Made by a program: the position numbers and the translations under genes. Below the pieces are notes generated by a model. It had not been told where the DNA came from. It did no database searches and was given only the letters and a program-made list of their open reading frames with translations. A stretch of DNA of 64,000 nucleotides from Apostichopus japonicus (lineage: Eukaryota; Echinodermata; Holothuroidea; Aspidochirotida; Stichopodidae): NCBI RefSeq assembly GCF_037975245.1, contig NC_092582.1, positions 8,622,501 to 8,686,500 of the forward strand. The letters are read 5' to 3'. This document shows, piece after piece, positions 46,506 to 58,615 of this stretch (within the stretch, counting starts at the first letter, position 1; the number at the start of each line of letters is the position of its first letter).

Positions 46506-47324
46506 CCTAGAGGTGCCTTGGAGGGGAAGTACAGTATGAATTGATACCATAGTGTTATAGTGATAAAGGTGCCTTGGAGGTGTAGTACAGCATAAATTGA
46601 AGACCATAATGCTATAGGTGCCTTGGAGGGGTAGTACAGCATGGCTTAAACACAATAGTGTTATAGGTGCCTTGGATGGGTAGTACAGCATATAAATTAA
46701 ACACCATAGTGCTATAGGCTCCTTGGAGGGGTAGTACAGCTAAATTGAACACCATAGTCCTATTGCCTCCTTGGAGGGATAGTACAGCATAAATTAAACA
46801 CCATAGTGCTATAGGTGCCTTGGATAGGTAGTACAGCATAAATTAAACACCATAGCGTCATAGGTGACTTGGATGAGTAGTACAGCATAAATTAAACACC
46901 ATAGTGTTATAGGTGACTTGGATGAGTAGTACAGCATAAATTAAACACCATAGTGTTATAGGTGCCTTGGATGGGTAGTACAGCATACACTAAACACCAT
47001 AGAGCTATAGGCTCCTAGGAGGGGTAGTACAGCTAAATTAAACACCATAGTCCTATAGGCTCCTTGGAGGGATAGTACAGCATAAATTAAACACCATAGT
47101 GTTATAGGTGCCTTGGATGGGTAGTACAGCATAAATTAAACATCATAGTGTTATAGGTGCCTTGGAGCGGTAGTACAGCATGACTTAAACACCATAGTGT
47201 TATAGGTGCCTTGGATGGGTAGTACAGCATAAATTAAACACCATATAGTGTTATAGGCTCCTTGGAGGGGTAGTACAGCATAATTTGTATGTATGTATGT
47301 ATGTATGTATTAAACACCATAGTC

Positions 47325-47512
47325 CTATGTGATGTTTCAAGATAGTAAACAGACAAGCGATGGTTATGATAACGATGGATTTATTCTGTTACTCTTTTGT
47401 TGACAAGCGATCTGTTTCTTGTATGTGATGCATGACCATTATTTACTTCATAAATCAGAGGGCAGTATTTACTTTTTAGAATCATGTATACTAATCAAAA
47501 CAATTACATCCT
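47325..47512. repeat. Higher-order spacer, copy 2
   Basis: Same block as 46321, 1004 bp later. Confidence 0.85.
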
Positions 47513-48378
47513 AGAGGTGCCTTGGAGGGGAAGTACAGTATGAATTGATACCATAGTGTTATAGTGATAAAGGTGCCTTGGAGGTGTAGTACAGCATAAA
47601 TTGAAGACCATAATGCTATAGGTGCCTTGGAGGGGTAGTACAGCATGACTTAAACACAATAGTGTAATAGGTGCCTTGGATGGGTAGTACAGCATATAAA
47701 TTAAACACCATAGTGCTATAGGCTCCTTGGAGGGGTAGTACAGCTAAATTGAACACCATAGTCCTATTGGCTCCTTGGAGGGATAGTACAGCATAAATTA
47801 AACACCATAGTGTTATAGGTGCCTGGGGGGGGGGTAGTACAGCTAAAATAAACACCATAGTGCTATAGGTGCCTTGGATAGGTAGTACAGCATAAATTAA
47901 ACACCATAGCGTCATAGGTGACTTGGATGAGTAGTACAGCATAAATTAAACACCATAGTGTTATAGGTGACTTGGATGAGTAGTACAGCATAAATTAAAC
48001 ACCATAGTGTTATAGGTGCCTTGGATGGGTAGTACAGCATACATTAAACACCATAGAGCTATAGGCTCCTAGGAGAGGTAGTACAGCTAAATTAAACACC
48101 ATAGTCCTATAGGCTCCTTGGAGGGATAGTACAGCATAAATTAAACACCATAGTGTTATAGGTGCCTTGGATGGGTAGTACAGTATAAATTAAACATCAT
48201 AGTGTTATAGGTGCCTTGGAGCGGTAGTACAGCATGACTTAAACACCATAGTGTTATAGGTGCCTTGGATGGGTAGTACAGCATAAATTAAACACCATAT
48301 AGTGTTATAGGCTCCTTGGAGGGGTAGTACAGCATAATTTGTATGTATGTATGTATGTATGTATTAAACACCATAGTC

Positions 48379-48567
48379 CTATGTGATGTTTCAAGATAGT
48401 AAACAGACAAGCGATGGTTATGATAACGATGGATTTATTCTGTTACTCTTTTGTTGGCAAGCGATCTGTTTCTTGTATGTGATGCATGACCATTATTTAC
48501 TTCATAAATCAGAGGGCAGTATTTACTTTTTAGAATCATGTATACTAATCAAAACAATTACATCCTA
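48379..48567. repeat. Higher-order spacer, copy 3
   Basis: Same block as 46321 and 47325, 1054 bp after copy 2. Confidence 0.85.
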
Positions 48568-48647
48568 GAGGTGCCTTGGAGGGGAAGTACAGTATGAATT
48601 GATACCATAGTGTTATAGTGATAAAGGTGCCTTGGAGGTGTAGTACA

Positions 48648-49768
48648 CATAGGCGTAGGAGGCGGGGGGGGGGGGGGGCTGGGGGGCTGCAGCCCCCCCA
48701 ACCAATTATTTTTGTGAAAATTCGGGCAATATGCTGAGAATTTTTCGGGCACCTACTGGAAGAAGAATAATTTGCAGTGTGTTTTTTTTTTCTCTTTTGG
48801 TGAAGATTCGGCAATATGCAGAGAATTTTTCGGGCATCTACTGAAAGAATAATAATTTGCAATGTGTTTTTTAATTTTTTGGTGAAAATTTGGGCAATAT
48901 GCAGAGAATTTTTCGAGCATCTACTGAAAGAAGAAGAATTTGCAATGTGTTTTTCAATTTTTTGGTGAAAATTCGGGCAATATATGCTGAGAATTTTTTT
49001 CGGGCACCTACTGAAAGAATAATAATTTGCAGTGTGTTTTTCAATTTTTTGGGTGAAAATTTGGGCAATATACTGAGAATTTTTCGGGCACCTACCAGTG
49101 GCGGAGCGTCCATACAGTCAGAGGGGGCCGATGACCCCCCCCCCTGACGGACTCAAATGGACTGCTGGCGCCCTTTTCAGTTTTTTACCACTTTCTACTT
49201 ATTCACGATTATTGACTTTTTTATTGCGCTCTCAAATACCTATTGACATTTGTCACATTTTGTTTGGTGCAATTTTCTGACAAATGGGGATGACACCTAT
49301 TTATTCTTCATTTATCTGCAAATTAGCTAGGCCTGGGAAGGGTCATTTCCGGCGATCTAGGGAGTATCTTTAATCAAAAAATTTTTGTACGCTCCGCGCC
49401 AACCGGTGGTGGCGCTCCGCTTAGATAGTGTCGAAAGCTCCCCTACAGACCATTCTCTCCTCCCTGACCAATACCCCTAGCTACGCCACTGGCACCTTAT
49501 GAAAGAAGAAGAATTTACAATGTGTTTTTCAATAGTTAAACTTATATTATTATCATTATTGTTGTAACGACTTCCCCAATAATTATTACCAATATGGAAG
49601 GGTAATAACACGAAAGGTTTAATGTTATTGGCATGTGATGTAATAAGCGATGAATGCCTATATGATATGCACATTGACATGTGGAACGCGCGCGAAAAAT
49701 TTTGGTTATATATTTTTCGGGCAAGTCGTTACAGCCCCCCCAAATCAAATGAGGCTCCTACGCCTATG
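48648..49768. mobile_element. hAT-like element inserted in the minisatellite, with internal tandem repeats
   Basis: The ends cataggcgtaggag and ctcctacgcctatg are inverted. The flanks gtagtaca (48640-48647 and 49769-49776) are an exact 8-bp repeat that matches the minisatellite word. Inside, a unit of about 90-100 bp (ttcgggcaatatgctgag, then agaagaataatttgca) occurs about five times at 48710-49095. A second element (49096-49491) is nested in the last of these. Confidence 0.85.
49096..49491. mobile_element. Nested hAT-like MITE, 396 bp
   Basis: It starts CAGTGGCGGAGCG and ends GCTACGCCACTG. Flanks gcacctac / gcacctta (8 bp, two mismatches) interrupt a repeat unit of the outer element. It contains gtacgctccgcgccaacc, a core also seen (inverted or diverged) at 58616-59265 and near 56610. 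Confidence 0.8.
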
Positions 49769-51402
49769 GTAGTACAGCATAAATTGAAGACCATAATGCT
49801 ATAGGTGCCTTGGAGGGGTAGTACAGCATAAATTAAACACCATAGTGTTATAGGTGCCTTGGAGGGGTAGTACAGCATGACTTAAACACAATAGTGTTAT
49901 AGGTGCCTTGGATGGGTAGTACAGCATATAAATTAAACACCATAGTGCTATAGGCTCCTTGGAGGGGTAGTACAGCTAAAATAAACACCATAGTGCTATA
50001 GGTGCCTTGGATAGGTAGTACAGCATAAATTAAACACCATAGCGTCATAGGTGACTTGGATGAGTAGTACAGCATAAATAAAACACCATAGTGTTATAGG
50101 TGACTTGGATGAGTAGTACAGCATAAATTAAACACCATAGTGTTATAGGTGCCTTGGATGGGTAGTACAGCATACATTAAACACCATAGAGCTATAGGCT
50201 CCTAGGAGGGGTAGTACAGCTAAATTAAACACCATAGTCCTATAGGCTCCTTGGAGGGATAGTACAGCATAAATTAAACACCATAGTGTTATAGGTGCCT
50301 TGGAGGGGTAGTACAGCATGACTTAAACACAATAGTGTTATAGGTGCCTTGGATGGGTAGTACAGCATATAAATTAAACACCATAGTGCTATAGGCTCCT
50401 TGGAGGGGTAGTACAGCTAAATTGAACACCATAGTCCTATTGGCTCATTGGAGGGATAGTACAGCATAAATTAAACACCATAGTGTTATAGATGCCTGGG
50501 GGGGGGGGTAGTACAGCTAAAATAAACACCATAGTGCTATAGGTGCCTTGGATAGGTAGTACAGCATAAATTAAACACCATAACGTCATAGGTGACTTGG
50601 ATGAGTAGTACAGCATAAATTAAACACCATAGTGTTATAGGTGACTTGGATGAGTAGTACAGCATAAATTAAACACCATAGTGTTATAGTTGCCTTGGAT
50701 GGGTAGTACAGCATACATTAAACACCATAGAGCTATAGGCTCCTAGGAGGGGTAGTACAGCTAAATTAAACACCATAGTCCTATTGGCTCCTTGGAGGGA
50801 TAGTACAGCATAAATTAAACACCATAGTGTTATAGGTGCCTTGGAGGGGTAGTACAGCATGACTTAAACACAATAGTGTTATAGGTGCCTTGGATGGGTA
50901 GTAAAGCATAAATTAAACACCATAGCGTCATAGGTGACTTGGATGAGTAGTACAGCATAAATTAAACACCATAGTGTTATAGGTGACTTGGATGAGTAGT
51001 ACAGCATAAATTAAACACCATAGTGTTATAGTTGCCTTGGATGGGTAGTACAGCATACATTAAACACCATAGAGCTATAGGCTCCTAGGAGGGGTAGTAC
51101 AGCTAAATTAAACACCATAGTCCTATAGGCTCCTTGGAGGGATAGTACAGCATAAATTAAACACCATAGTGTTATAGGTGCCTTGGAGGGGTAGTACAGC
51201 ATGACTTAAACACAATAGTGTTATAGGTGCCTTGGATGGGTAGTACAGCATAAATTAAACACCATAGCGTCATAGGTGACTTGGATGGGTAGTACAGCAT
51301 ACATTAAACACCATAGAGCTATAGGCTCCTAGGAGGGGTAGTACAGCATGAATTGGAGTCCATTGTGCTATAAGTACCTTGAAGGGGTAGTACAGCATAA
51401 AT

Positions 51403-52792
51403 TGACTGTAGGTCTATTGTATCAAGGTCAGAACACTGGTTTAATAGATATGCCCATGAAGATCTGAATTCATGTGTGTTATGTATAGCTATACAATCCC
51501 TGACTTCGGTCATTCAGCTTTTATCAATTTGAACAATAAACAACGGAGAAGAAAATGTTTACTTCTTTATATCAAGCCAAGTAAAAAAAAAAAAAGATAT
51601 TAAAAAACCGCTCATGTACTACAAAAAGCCTGTGTTGGCATATATGAAAAGAAAGAGGGCCTGCTGATTCGATTTTAGCAAAATCTTATTGACAGTTTGT
51701 GTAGGGAGATAAACCTGTTCACGCTGTCCTACATGAAGCTTCTACAGGAGAGGTAAAGTTTAGAGAATTTGATTACGTAATAACAACCGAAAAGTAGAGA
51801 TGGAATAAGGCATATTATATTTAGTAGATGGGAGCAGGAAAGGCACGAAGCTAACCACTGACTGAGGGGGAAACGAACATGGCTTCAGCATGAGGTTCTA
51901 TCACTGTTCAACCCATTGACTACAATATCCTACGTAACGATGAGATATGTATCCTAACTATTTTTCGATTAACAAGTGACGTCATATTCTGTTAAGTGAG
52001 ACTATACTTTCACATGCGTCTATCAAGATTAGATGAAGATAGGAACTTATCATAAACTCATACAGAGTGTGAATATTAAGTATACAAAATATGATAAACA
52101 GATTGAACAAATAAGATCAAAGTTTAACTTTTGTTTGTAAGTAAACAGTGAGAAGAAATGGCATTGTATATAGTGTTCCTTTACGGTACCTTACGCGTAC
52201 TACAGTTAAATTAGTGAATATTTGAATAAGTGAATTGAGTTGAAATGGCAATGGAGGGTTATTATTAGGTATATCATTCTGTCATGGGTTGTTTATACCA
52301 TGTATAGGCCTATCCTGCAGGGCATAATGGAATTAACATGACGGGGGTATTGGGGGTAACAAATTATATATAACATGTGGAAATGAAATGCACCGATGAC
52401 TTTCTATAGAAGTGAAGGTCACGTGTAGCAGTTATGGTCTGAAATAGCATGTTGAATTGTTTCACAAAGTTTCTCAAATAACCGACACATAACTTGGTAA
52501 AAATCATGGTAAATATTATGGAAGCTTTAGGAATTTGTCAAGCCTAATGTCCACCAGTCTATTGACTGACATTAACAATTAGATAATGTCTTTGTGATCT
52601 TACAAACTTGATAATTAAAGGGGCATTCCTTAAAAATAATTTGAATATCTTGAAAAATTAGCAACTATAAATGATAGACGACCTGTCCATTTTTCTCGAT
52701 TGTGGTCATATCAAACCATCACACATCATCAAACATGATTTGGATAAAATGTTAATCTTTGTAATTGCGTGTTGCTCGACAGATTTAGCTTG
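51403..52792. other. Intronic spacer
   Basis: AT-rich with no repeat or exon that I could identify. Confidence 0.4.
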
Positions 52793-52829
52793 CTTCCCTT
52801 ATGGCAAGTCGTTTTAACATTTACCTCTC

Positions 52830-53330
52830 TATTCTACTTAAGTAGAATTAATTCCACTTAAGTAGAATGCAATTAAGCTTAAGTGAAATGAATTGCACTT
52901 AAGTAGAATACAATTAAGCTTAAGTAAAATGAATTGCACTTAAGTAGAATTGCATTTTACTTAAGTTAAATTGTATTCCGCTTAAGTAAAATTACCACTT
53001 TCTTTTACGCTTAAGTTAAATTCAATTTCACTTAAGCTTAATTGTATTCTACTTAAGTAAAATACAATTCTACTTAAGTAAAATTTAATTTAGCTTAAGT
53101 AAAAGTGTCATTCTTTTTCACTTAAGCTAAATGCATTTTACTTAAGTACAATTGTCTTTTACTTAAGTAGAATACAATTAAGCTTAAGTGAAATTGAATT
53201 TAACTTAAGCTAAATTGTATTCTACTTAAGTAGAATTGTATTTTACTTAAAAAGAATACAATTGCATTTTACTTAAGTAAAATTCAATTCTACTTAAGTA
53301 AAATACAATTTAGCTTAAGTGGAATTGAAG
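52830..53330. repeat. CTTAAG palindrome array, left
   Basis: About two dozen units of roughly 20 bp, each centred on acttaagt or gcttaagt and flanked by aaaat/agaat and its complement, separated by aatt. Each unit is itself an inverted repeat. Confidence 0.9.
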
Positions 53331-53739
53331 GATATGGCAAGCCGTTATAACATTTACCTCGTGCGGAGAAGTGGTTGGTCTGGGGGCAATGTTTACATGC
53401 ATGGTACCATGCCTTGTGATACTTCTACTACTAGTACCACTGGTTGGTGGTATGTCGTGTTGTAGTCGTTCCCTTGCCCTCAAAAGTGCTTTTCCAACTG
53501 CATCAGCAACAGTTTGCAACGATTTATTGGCTGGCTGCATTTACCAAATGTCTAACGTTCAGACTCAGTGATAAACAAAGCTTTGCTTCATTTGCTAAGT
53601 ATGGTGTTATGTTCGTATATACACAACGAAAACTGGATAAGTATCGCAGAATGAGGGAATGGCCGCAAATGGTTACGTAACTAGTACGTCTTGAACGTAA
53701 CTCTATAGGTCTCGCATCACAATTAATTGTTCCATTGAC

Positions 53740-53946
53740 TTACACACTAAACTCATCACTTTCAAGACCTGCCAAAGCATAGATAGAAGTTTTCATCTGG
53801 TATATCCTACCCACCACATGATAGCTGTGTTCTAGTGGCCTATCATGGCACTTGCAAACTTCCATATCATGACCGTTTAGATTATGAGCTAGAAGAGAAG
53901 CAAGTTTATCACACTGAACCCTTCCATATGCTCGTTCGGAGTAATA
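53740..53946 (-). CDS. Coding-like frame in the core of the CTTAAG element
   Basis: On the minus strand a frame of about 68 codons without a start Met runs to TAA (53740-53742). It includes SERAYGRVQCDKLASLLAH, then MEVCKCHDRPLEHSYHVVG and IYALAGLESDEFSV. Composition is protein-like, with Cys/His residues (VCKCHD). I do not recognise it. It could be the C-terminal piece of an element gene or captured host exon. A second minus-strand frame (53310-53540, MQPANKSLQTVADAVGKALL) lies downstream and runs into the terminal repeat. Confidence 0.35.
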   Translation of the reverse strand, partial: YYSERAYGRVQCDKLASLLAHNLNGHDMEVCKCHDRPLEHSYHVVGRIYQMKTSIYALAGLESDEFSV

Positions 53947-54239
53947 TCAACAGTTAACCAAAGATTTTTAAAATGGTTTATATCACCTTCGATCCTCCCT
54001 ATTTTCACACCATCTGTACTTAAAATTTTGCTCTTTCATATAAAGGCAGAAAAAACGATGAAAGTAAATGATAACATGCTTAAGGAAGCTTTACGTTAGG
54101 TACTTTTACCTCTTTTCTGACAATGGTAAACCTATTGAGCGGATGAACACGTGGTGAGGTACCTAAAAAAGTATACAGAGTCGGACTTCGCGGCAAGAAC
54201 AGTGACGCAATGAGTAGCATATACTGATTGACCAATCAC

Positions 54240-54672
54240 ATTTTACTTAAGCTAAATTGCATTTTACTTAAGTGAAATAGATTGACCAATCACATTTCAC
54301 TTAAGCGTAATTCTATTTCACTTAAGTAAAATGCAATTTAGCTTAAGTGAAATTGAAAAGCCATTTTGCTTAAGTAGAATAGCAATTTACTTAAGTAGAA
54401 TTGAATTTTACTTAAGCAGAATTGCATTTTACTTAAGTAGAATTGAATTTTACTTAAGCAGAATTGCATATTACTTAAGTAGAATTGTATTTTACTTAAG
54501 TAAAATACGATGTAGACAAAAACCGTTTGAACTTAAGCTAATATGAATTCCACTTAAGTGGAATACAATTAAGCTTAAGTAAAATGCACTTCTACTTAAG
54601 TGCAATTCATTTCACTTAAGCTTAATTGTATTCTACTTAAGTGGAATTAATTCTACTTAAGTAGAATAGAGA
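54240..54672. repeat. CTTAAG palindrome array, right
   Basis: About 20 units of the same 20-bp type as the left array. The frame at 54331-54546 shows the period as repeats of FYLSRIE. Confidence 0.9.
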
Positions 54673-55051
54673 GGTAAATGTTTAAACTGCTTGCCATATT
54701 CCCTTCTCCTTTCCATGTAAACCCGAAAGAGCAAAAACTTGGTCCAGCGTGAAATATTTATTTATAATTGGTGACGTCATGCAGTCAGATAAGGCTACAT
54801 GAAGTCTTCAGCTTGTAATCGGCCCTCAATGACCAACTATAACATCACTGACAACTGTGTCACGTGCCGTGAAGTTGCTATGACAACACTAAACGTATCG
54901 GTCCATCGCGATATAGTTGATATTTTCAGTGCCTACTATTGGACATTACTTGTAGTAAGAGCAGACGGCATCACTTTATCTTAGCTGCCAAAACATAAAA
55001 AAAATGGAAGAACAATTGGTTCAGCCGGTACGTCGGTTCTGCCAATTGCGG

Positions 55052-55328
55052 GATTTCCCGATTTCGCCGATGAAATAAGGAGTTCGAGCTCAGAATTCGG
55101 GCATAAAACATTGTTAATATGTGTTAACTATGGTAAAAATGCTGTCAGGGTTATCAATGCCTGTGGTTTCGACACCTTGCATTTTACTAGATTTCCCGAT
55201 TTCGCCGATGAAATAAGGTGTTCAAGCTCAGAATTCGGGCATAAAACATTGTGATATGTGTTAACTATGGTAACAATGCTGTCAGGGTTATCAATGCCTG
55301 TTGTTTCGAGACCTTACATTTTACTAAA
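55052..55328. repeat. Direct repeat, two units of 138 bp
   Basis: The unit beginning gatttcccgatttcgccg at 55052 is repeated at 55190 with few changes, including tgctgtcagggttatcaatg. Confidence 0.85.
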
Positions 55329-55705
55329 GAAATTGACCGGCGAAACATTAACACTATATAATTTTCTGTTATGAGAACGAAAATGGCCGCTTACGTGTGA
55401 ACTACTGTTCCTTTGCATATGATTTTCATCACCCCAGAGAATAACGTTGATTCCATGGGTGCAGATTTGCTTCTCACGGAGAAGGGGGGGGGGGGCTTTC
55501 AATGTAACCAGTGGTAAAGAAAGCTATCAAAAGAAGAAGAAGGGTGGGAATCTGGAGATGATCGATTATGTAATCGTATATCAAACGTGGACTTTTTAAC
55601 ACAAACATTCTACATTGAGAAATTGTATCTCGCGATTTATACTCCACCGTACAAAACTTCGTATGATTTTGAATACTCCATAAAAATGCCTAATGCAATT
55701 ACCGT

Positions 55706-55890
55706 CATAGGCGTAGGAGCTCAATTTGATTAAGGGGGGGGGGGTGTAACGACTTGCTCGAAAATATAACCACACTTTTTGGGCATGCATCGGTTTTTAC
55801 ATCGCATGCTAATAACATACAATCATTTTCCGTGTTATTACCCTTCCTTTTGGTAATAATTATGAAGGAAGTCGTTACAATATGAATGGT
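55706..55890. mobile_element. Partial copy of the 48648-type element
   Basis: Starts cataggcgtaggagctc and matches the right end of the element at 48648-49768 in reverse orientation (gtaacgacttgctcgaaaatata compared with the complement of 49720-49740). The other end and the internal tandem units are missing. Confidence 0.6.
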
Positions 55891-56737
55891 AATAATTTTG
55901 CGGCCCGTACGTGAGATGCCTCAAGAAATAGAAAAAAAAATCAATCTATTTTACATCATCACAAAACCCCAACCAGCTGCTTAGAGTTTATCTGCACTAA
56001 TGATGCTGTTAGGTAGGCCTGTTATCACAATTAATTATCAACTGTACTGTATTGACATTATGTTTTTTGTGAATACAGATTAGTACACACACCTATTGCT
56101 TGAACGTCCTCGGAATCAAAGGTTTGAAATCAACAGCAGGTCGTTGGTTAGGTGCGGCCCTGTCAATCTTTCACTCCTAAAATCTGGCCCATTCATTCAA
56201 AAAGGTTGCCCACCCCTGCTATAAGCCTGTATCTGAGGCCCTGGGGTCATTCCTTGACCGACTTGGTGCAATATAATATGCCCATTTCGAAGTAAATTTA
56301 TTCACAGATTTTTAGTTGTCATGGGTTTGAACAAATGAGGGGTATTCTATCCTGAAACAAAAGGCAAAATGTGGCTGGGGTTCCAGTTCGCCGCATCATT
56401 TGTCAACTTACACTGGGTTCTAATGTTCATGTCAATTGGAATCACTAATAAAAGAAATAACCCACCAAAATGAAGGCCGCATGAACTTTATTGCACATTT
56501 CCTGAGTGACGAATTTGTAATTTTCTCCCGAAATCACGCAATTAGGTGGCTGCTATCCAGCCTTGCAAGTGTCATCTCCAGCGATCTGGCAGGTATTGAA
56601 ATCTGAAATTTTCTTGATACGCTGCGCGCCAATCGATGGTGGCCTTCCGCTTAGATAGAACTTACGGCCGGAATACTCGAATCGATTAGGCCCCCCCCCC
56701 CCCCCCCCACGTTTCAAACCGGATTGACGCCCCTGCT
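55891..56737. other. Intronic stretch with MITE fragments
   Basis: An end of hAT type, ggttgcccacccctg, lies at 56204-56218. Another, gattgacgcccctg, ends near 56736. Between them 56610-56660 shares the gctccgcgccaa-like core with the elements at 49096 and 58616. Complete borders could not be set. Confidence 0.4.
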
Positions 56738-56821
56738 TTGCATAACACAGTTGAATGAGCTTGTATCTCTCCTTACGTTTCTTACATGTACCGATGATAC
56801 GGCAGTGACCACGCGACATGA

Positions 56822-57183
56822 CAGTGGCGTAGGAAGGTACTTTTGAGTGGGGGGGGGGGCTCAAGACTGATGGCCGGGCTGGGGGAAGGGTCTAAGGGGA
56901 GTGGGTGTCCCCCTCCCCTTTTGGATTTTTTTTGCATTTCCTGGTGGCCTCAGATGCAATTTGGTGCAATTTAGCACACTTCAACACCCACTCCATTTTG
57001 TAAATAATTTTGCATTTTCACATGGCCTTAGATGCAATTTGGTGCTCCAAATGAGATTTTTTTACATGGACATGAAAAAAGGTGTTTTCTGACTTGCAAG
57101 GGGGGGGGGCGGAATGATACTTCAGTCCCCCATATTTTTCACTGGGGGGCTGGGACCCCCAGCCCCCGGTTCCTACGCCATTG
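56822..57183. mobile_element. hAT-like MITE, 362 bp, absent from copy A
   Basis: It starts CAGTGGCGTAGGAAGG and ends GGTTCCTACGCCATTG. It is closely similar to 44052-44424. Copy A has no insertion at the equivalent site (about 143), so it arrived after the duplication or was lost from A. The target duplication is unclear. Confidence 0.85.
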
Positions 57184-58615
57184 CATCAAATTATCCAATG
57201 AGATAACAAGAGTCAGTTTGATACATAAAGTTCGCGGTCTTATGACACAACGCGTCTGATGCATATTCATAGTTTTACTTGTAACACTTCAGCAATGTCG
57301 TGCGACAAAGTAATATTTGGCGCCAAAGATATTCAGACAACGTAGGAACACCTGTACAGGTGTGAATCTGTTTTACAGTAGTAATGAACTGCATACCAGC
57401 ACTCCAGCAGTCGATCATTATTCAGTATTACATTGGTCGTTGATGAAGTTGATGTTCTTTGTCGGAGTTTGTCGTCGTTTCATTTACTTGTTTGTAAAAT
57501 AACGGATTTAAATATCGGAGAAAAAATATTTAGCTAAGAGCATCGTTTGCTTGGTAAGATATTTTGAAGGTAAAGGTACATGTAGTTGGATGCTTGGTAG
57601 TTTAACTTAGATCTAGGCCTAGTACTATTGAATGACAGGCTAGGCCAAGGACAATTACAATTGAGATGTAGCCTAGCCTAAGGAAGATTTTTCTCAATGT
57701 CAGATTATATCTTAGTGAATTAGAACTCTTTACATAAGAATAAAAACAGTTAATGTTAAGGACCAACTTGTCACAAATTACCTTTCCTCATAAATTAATT
57801 TGAATTTGCCAAACAACGTAACTTGGTCGGTATTGTTTTACAAAAGCACACACACAATGTTATACGATTCAAAGAAGTTGAAAAGCAAAATTTAAAAGAT
57901 GTATTTTGATATAAACGAAAAATTATTGTGGGCATTTTTAATTAAAATGAAAATATTAACGAGTTTGCTATAGTACTACTTATAATTATTGATATTATAA
58001 ACAGCAAAATCGGTGTAGTCTAACCTGCGATAAAATTACAAGTCGTACGTGTGATATTCGTCTTAAAATAACATTGTTCAAACTTTCACGAAGCTAGTCA
58101 GGTCTATGAAATGGCATAATACTATGTTCTAGGAAGTCAGTTGATCAGATAATTATGAAGATATTTTAAGGAGAGAGGTTTCCTCCCCTTTTTCCAACTA
58201 ATAATCAGTGGACAATATTTCTTTAATTGCAACTTTAGAATTAGATTCAAATTTAAAACAACCATAAGGTCTTAAACTATCCAATATCATCTGTCACAAA
58301 CGAATCCAAAATAGTAAGACTTCAATTTAATAAAAAAAACTTCATAGGCAGTGTTACTATGTACCATACACACGTTTTGTCAGGAAGCACGAAGCATTGA
58401 ATGTCATTAGACAAGATAAATAGCGTTACAATTTAGTCAAGTTACCAAACAACGCTGAGAAGCACGTTTTGCATAAACATTTAATTTGAAAATGCGCTAT
58501 CACTTTTCATTAAATTTTATTAAATTGATCCCTAGTTTGAAAAGTGCGCCACCTTCTATTTTAATTGTTCTGGCTAATGAAAGTTCCGTGCGTATATCTT
58601 TTTTCGACTCACAAA

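Larger units (their letters stand above)
45778..51402. repeat. 49-bp minisatellite array with higher-order units
   Basis: The consensus unit is about 49 bp and contains gtagtacagcataaatta, caccatagtgttatagg and tgccttggaggg. Variant units (ggctcc, ggtgac, gggggg) recur in the same order. In the first half three blocks share a non-repeat spacer of about 185 bp beginning at 46321, 47325 and 48379, each preceded by a (gtat)n run. This gives higher-order periods of 1004 and 1054 bp. The array is split by a hAT-like insertion at 48648-49768. Because 49 is not a multiple of 3 and stops are rare on the minus strand, many spurious open frames arise (MLYYPSKAP, TMVF repeats); they are not genes. Confidence 0.95.
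52801..54697. mobile_element. 1.9-kb TIR element built on CTTAAG palindrome arrays
   Basis: The left end atggcaagtcgttttaacat and the right end (complement of atggcaagcagtttaaacat) are inverted, continuing through ttacctctctattctacttaag. Flanks cttccctt (52793-52800) and attccctt (54698-54705) match in 7 of 8 bases, suggesting an 8-bp target duplication. Two arrays of about 20-bp palindromic units (52830-53330, 54240-54672) lie just inside the ends. A second copy of the end sequence (ggcaagccgttataacattt) sits at 53338, inside the left array's inner edge. The core (53360-54235) has coding-like minus-strand sequence. No known transposase was recognised. Confidence 0.75.

Noticed and set aside
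45578-51513. Many minus-strand open frames with repeated MLYYPSKAP / TMVF motifs
   Set aside because: They follow the 49-bp minisatellite. The frame cycles every three units, and no start, splice or domain context exists.
54331-54546. 71-codon frame with FYLSRIE repeats
   Set aside because: It simply translates the 20-bp palindrome array.
52830-54672. CTTAAG arrays considered as a CRISPR-like array
   Set aside because: Units are contiguous palindromes with no unique spacers, and the context is eukaryotic.
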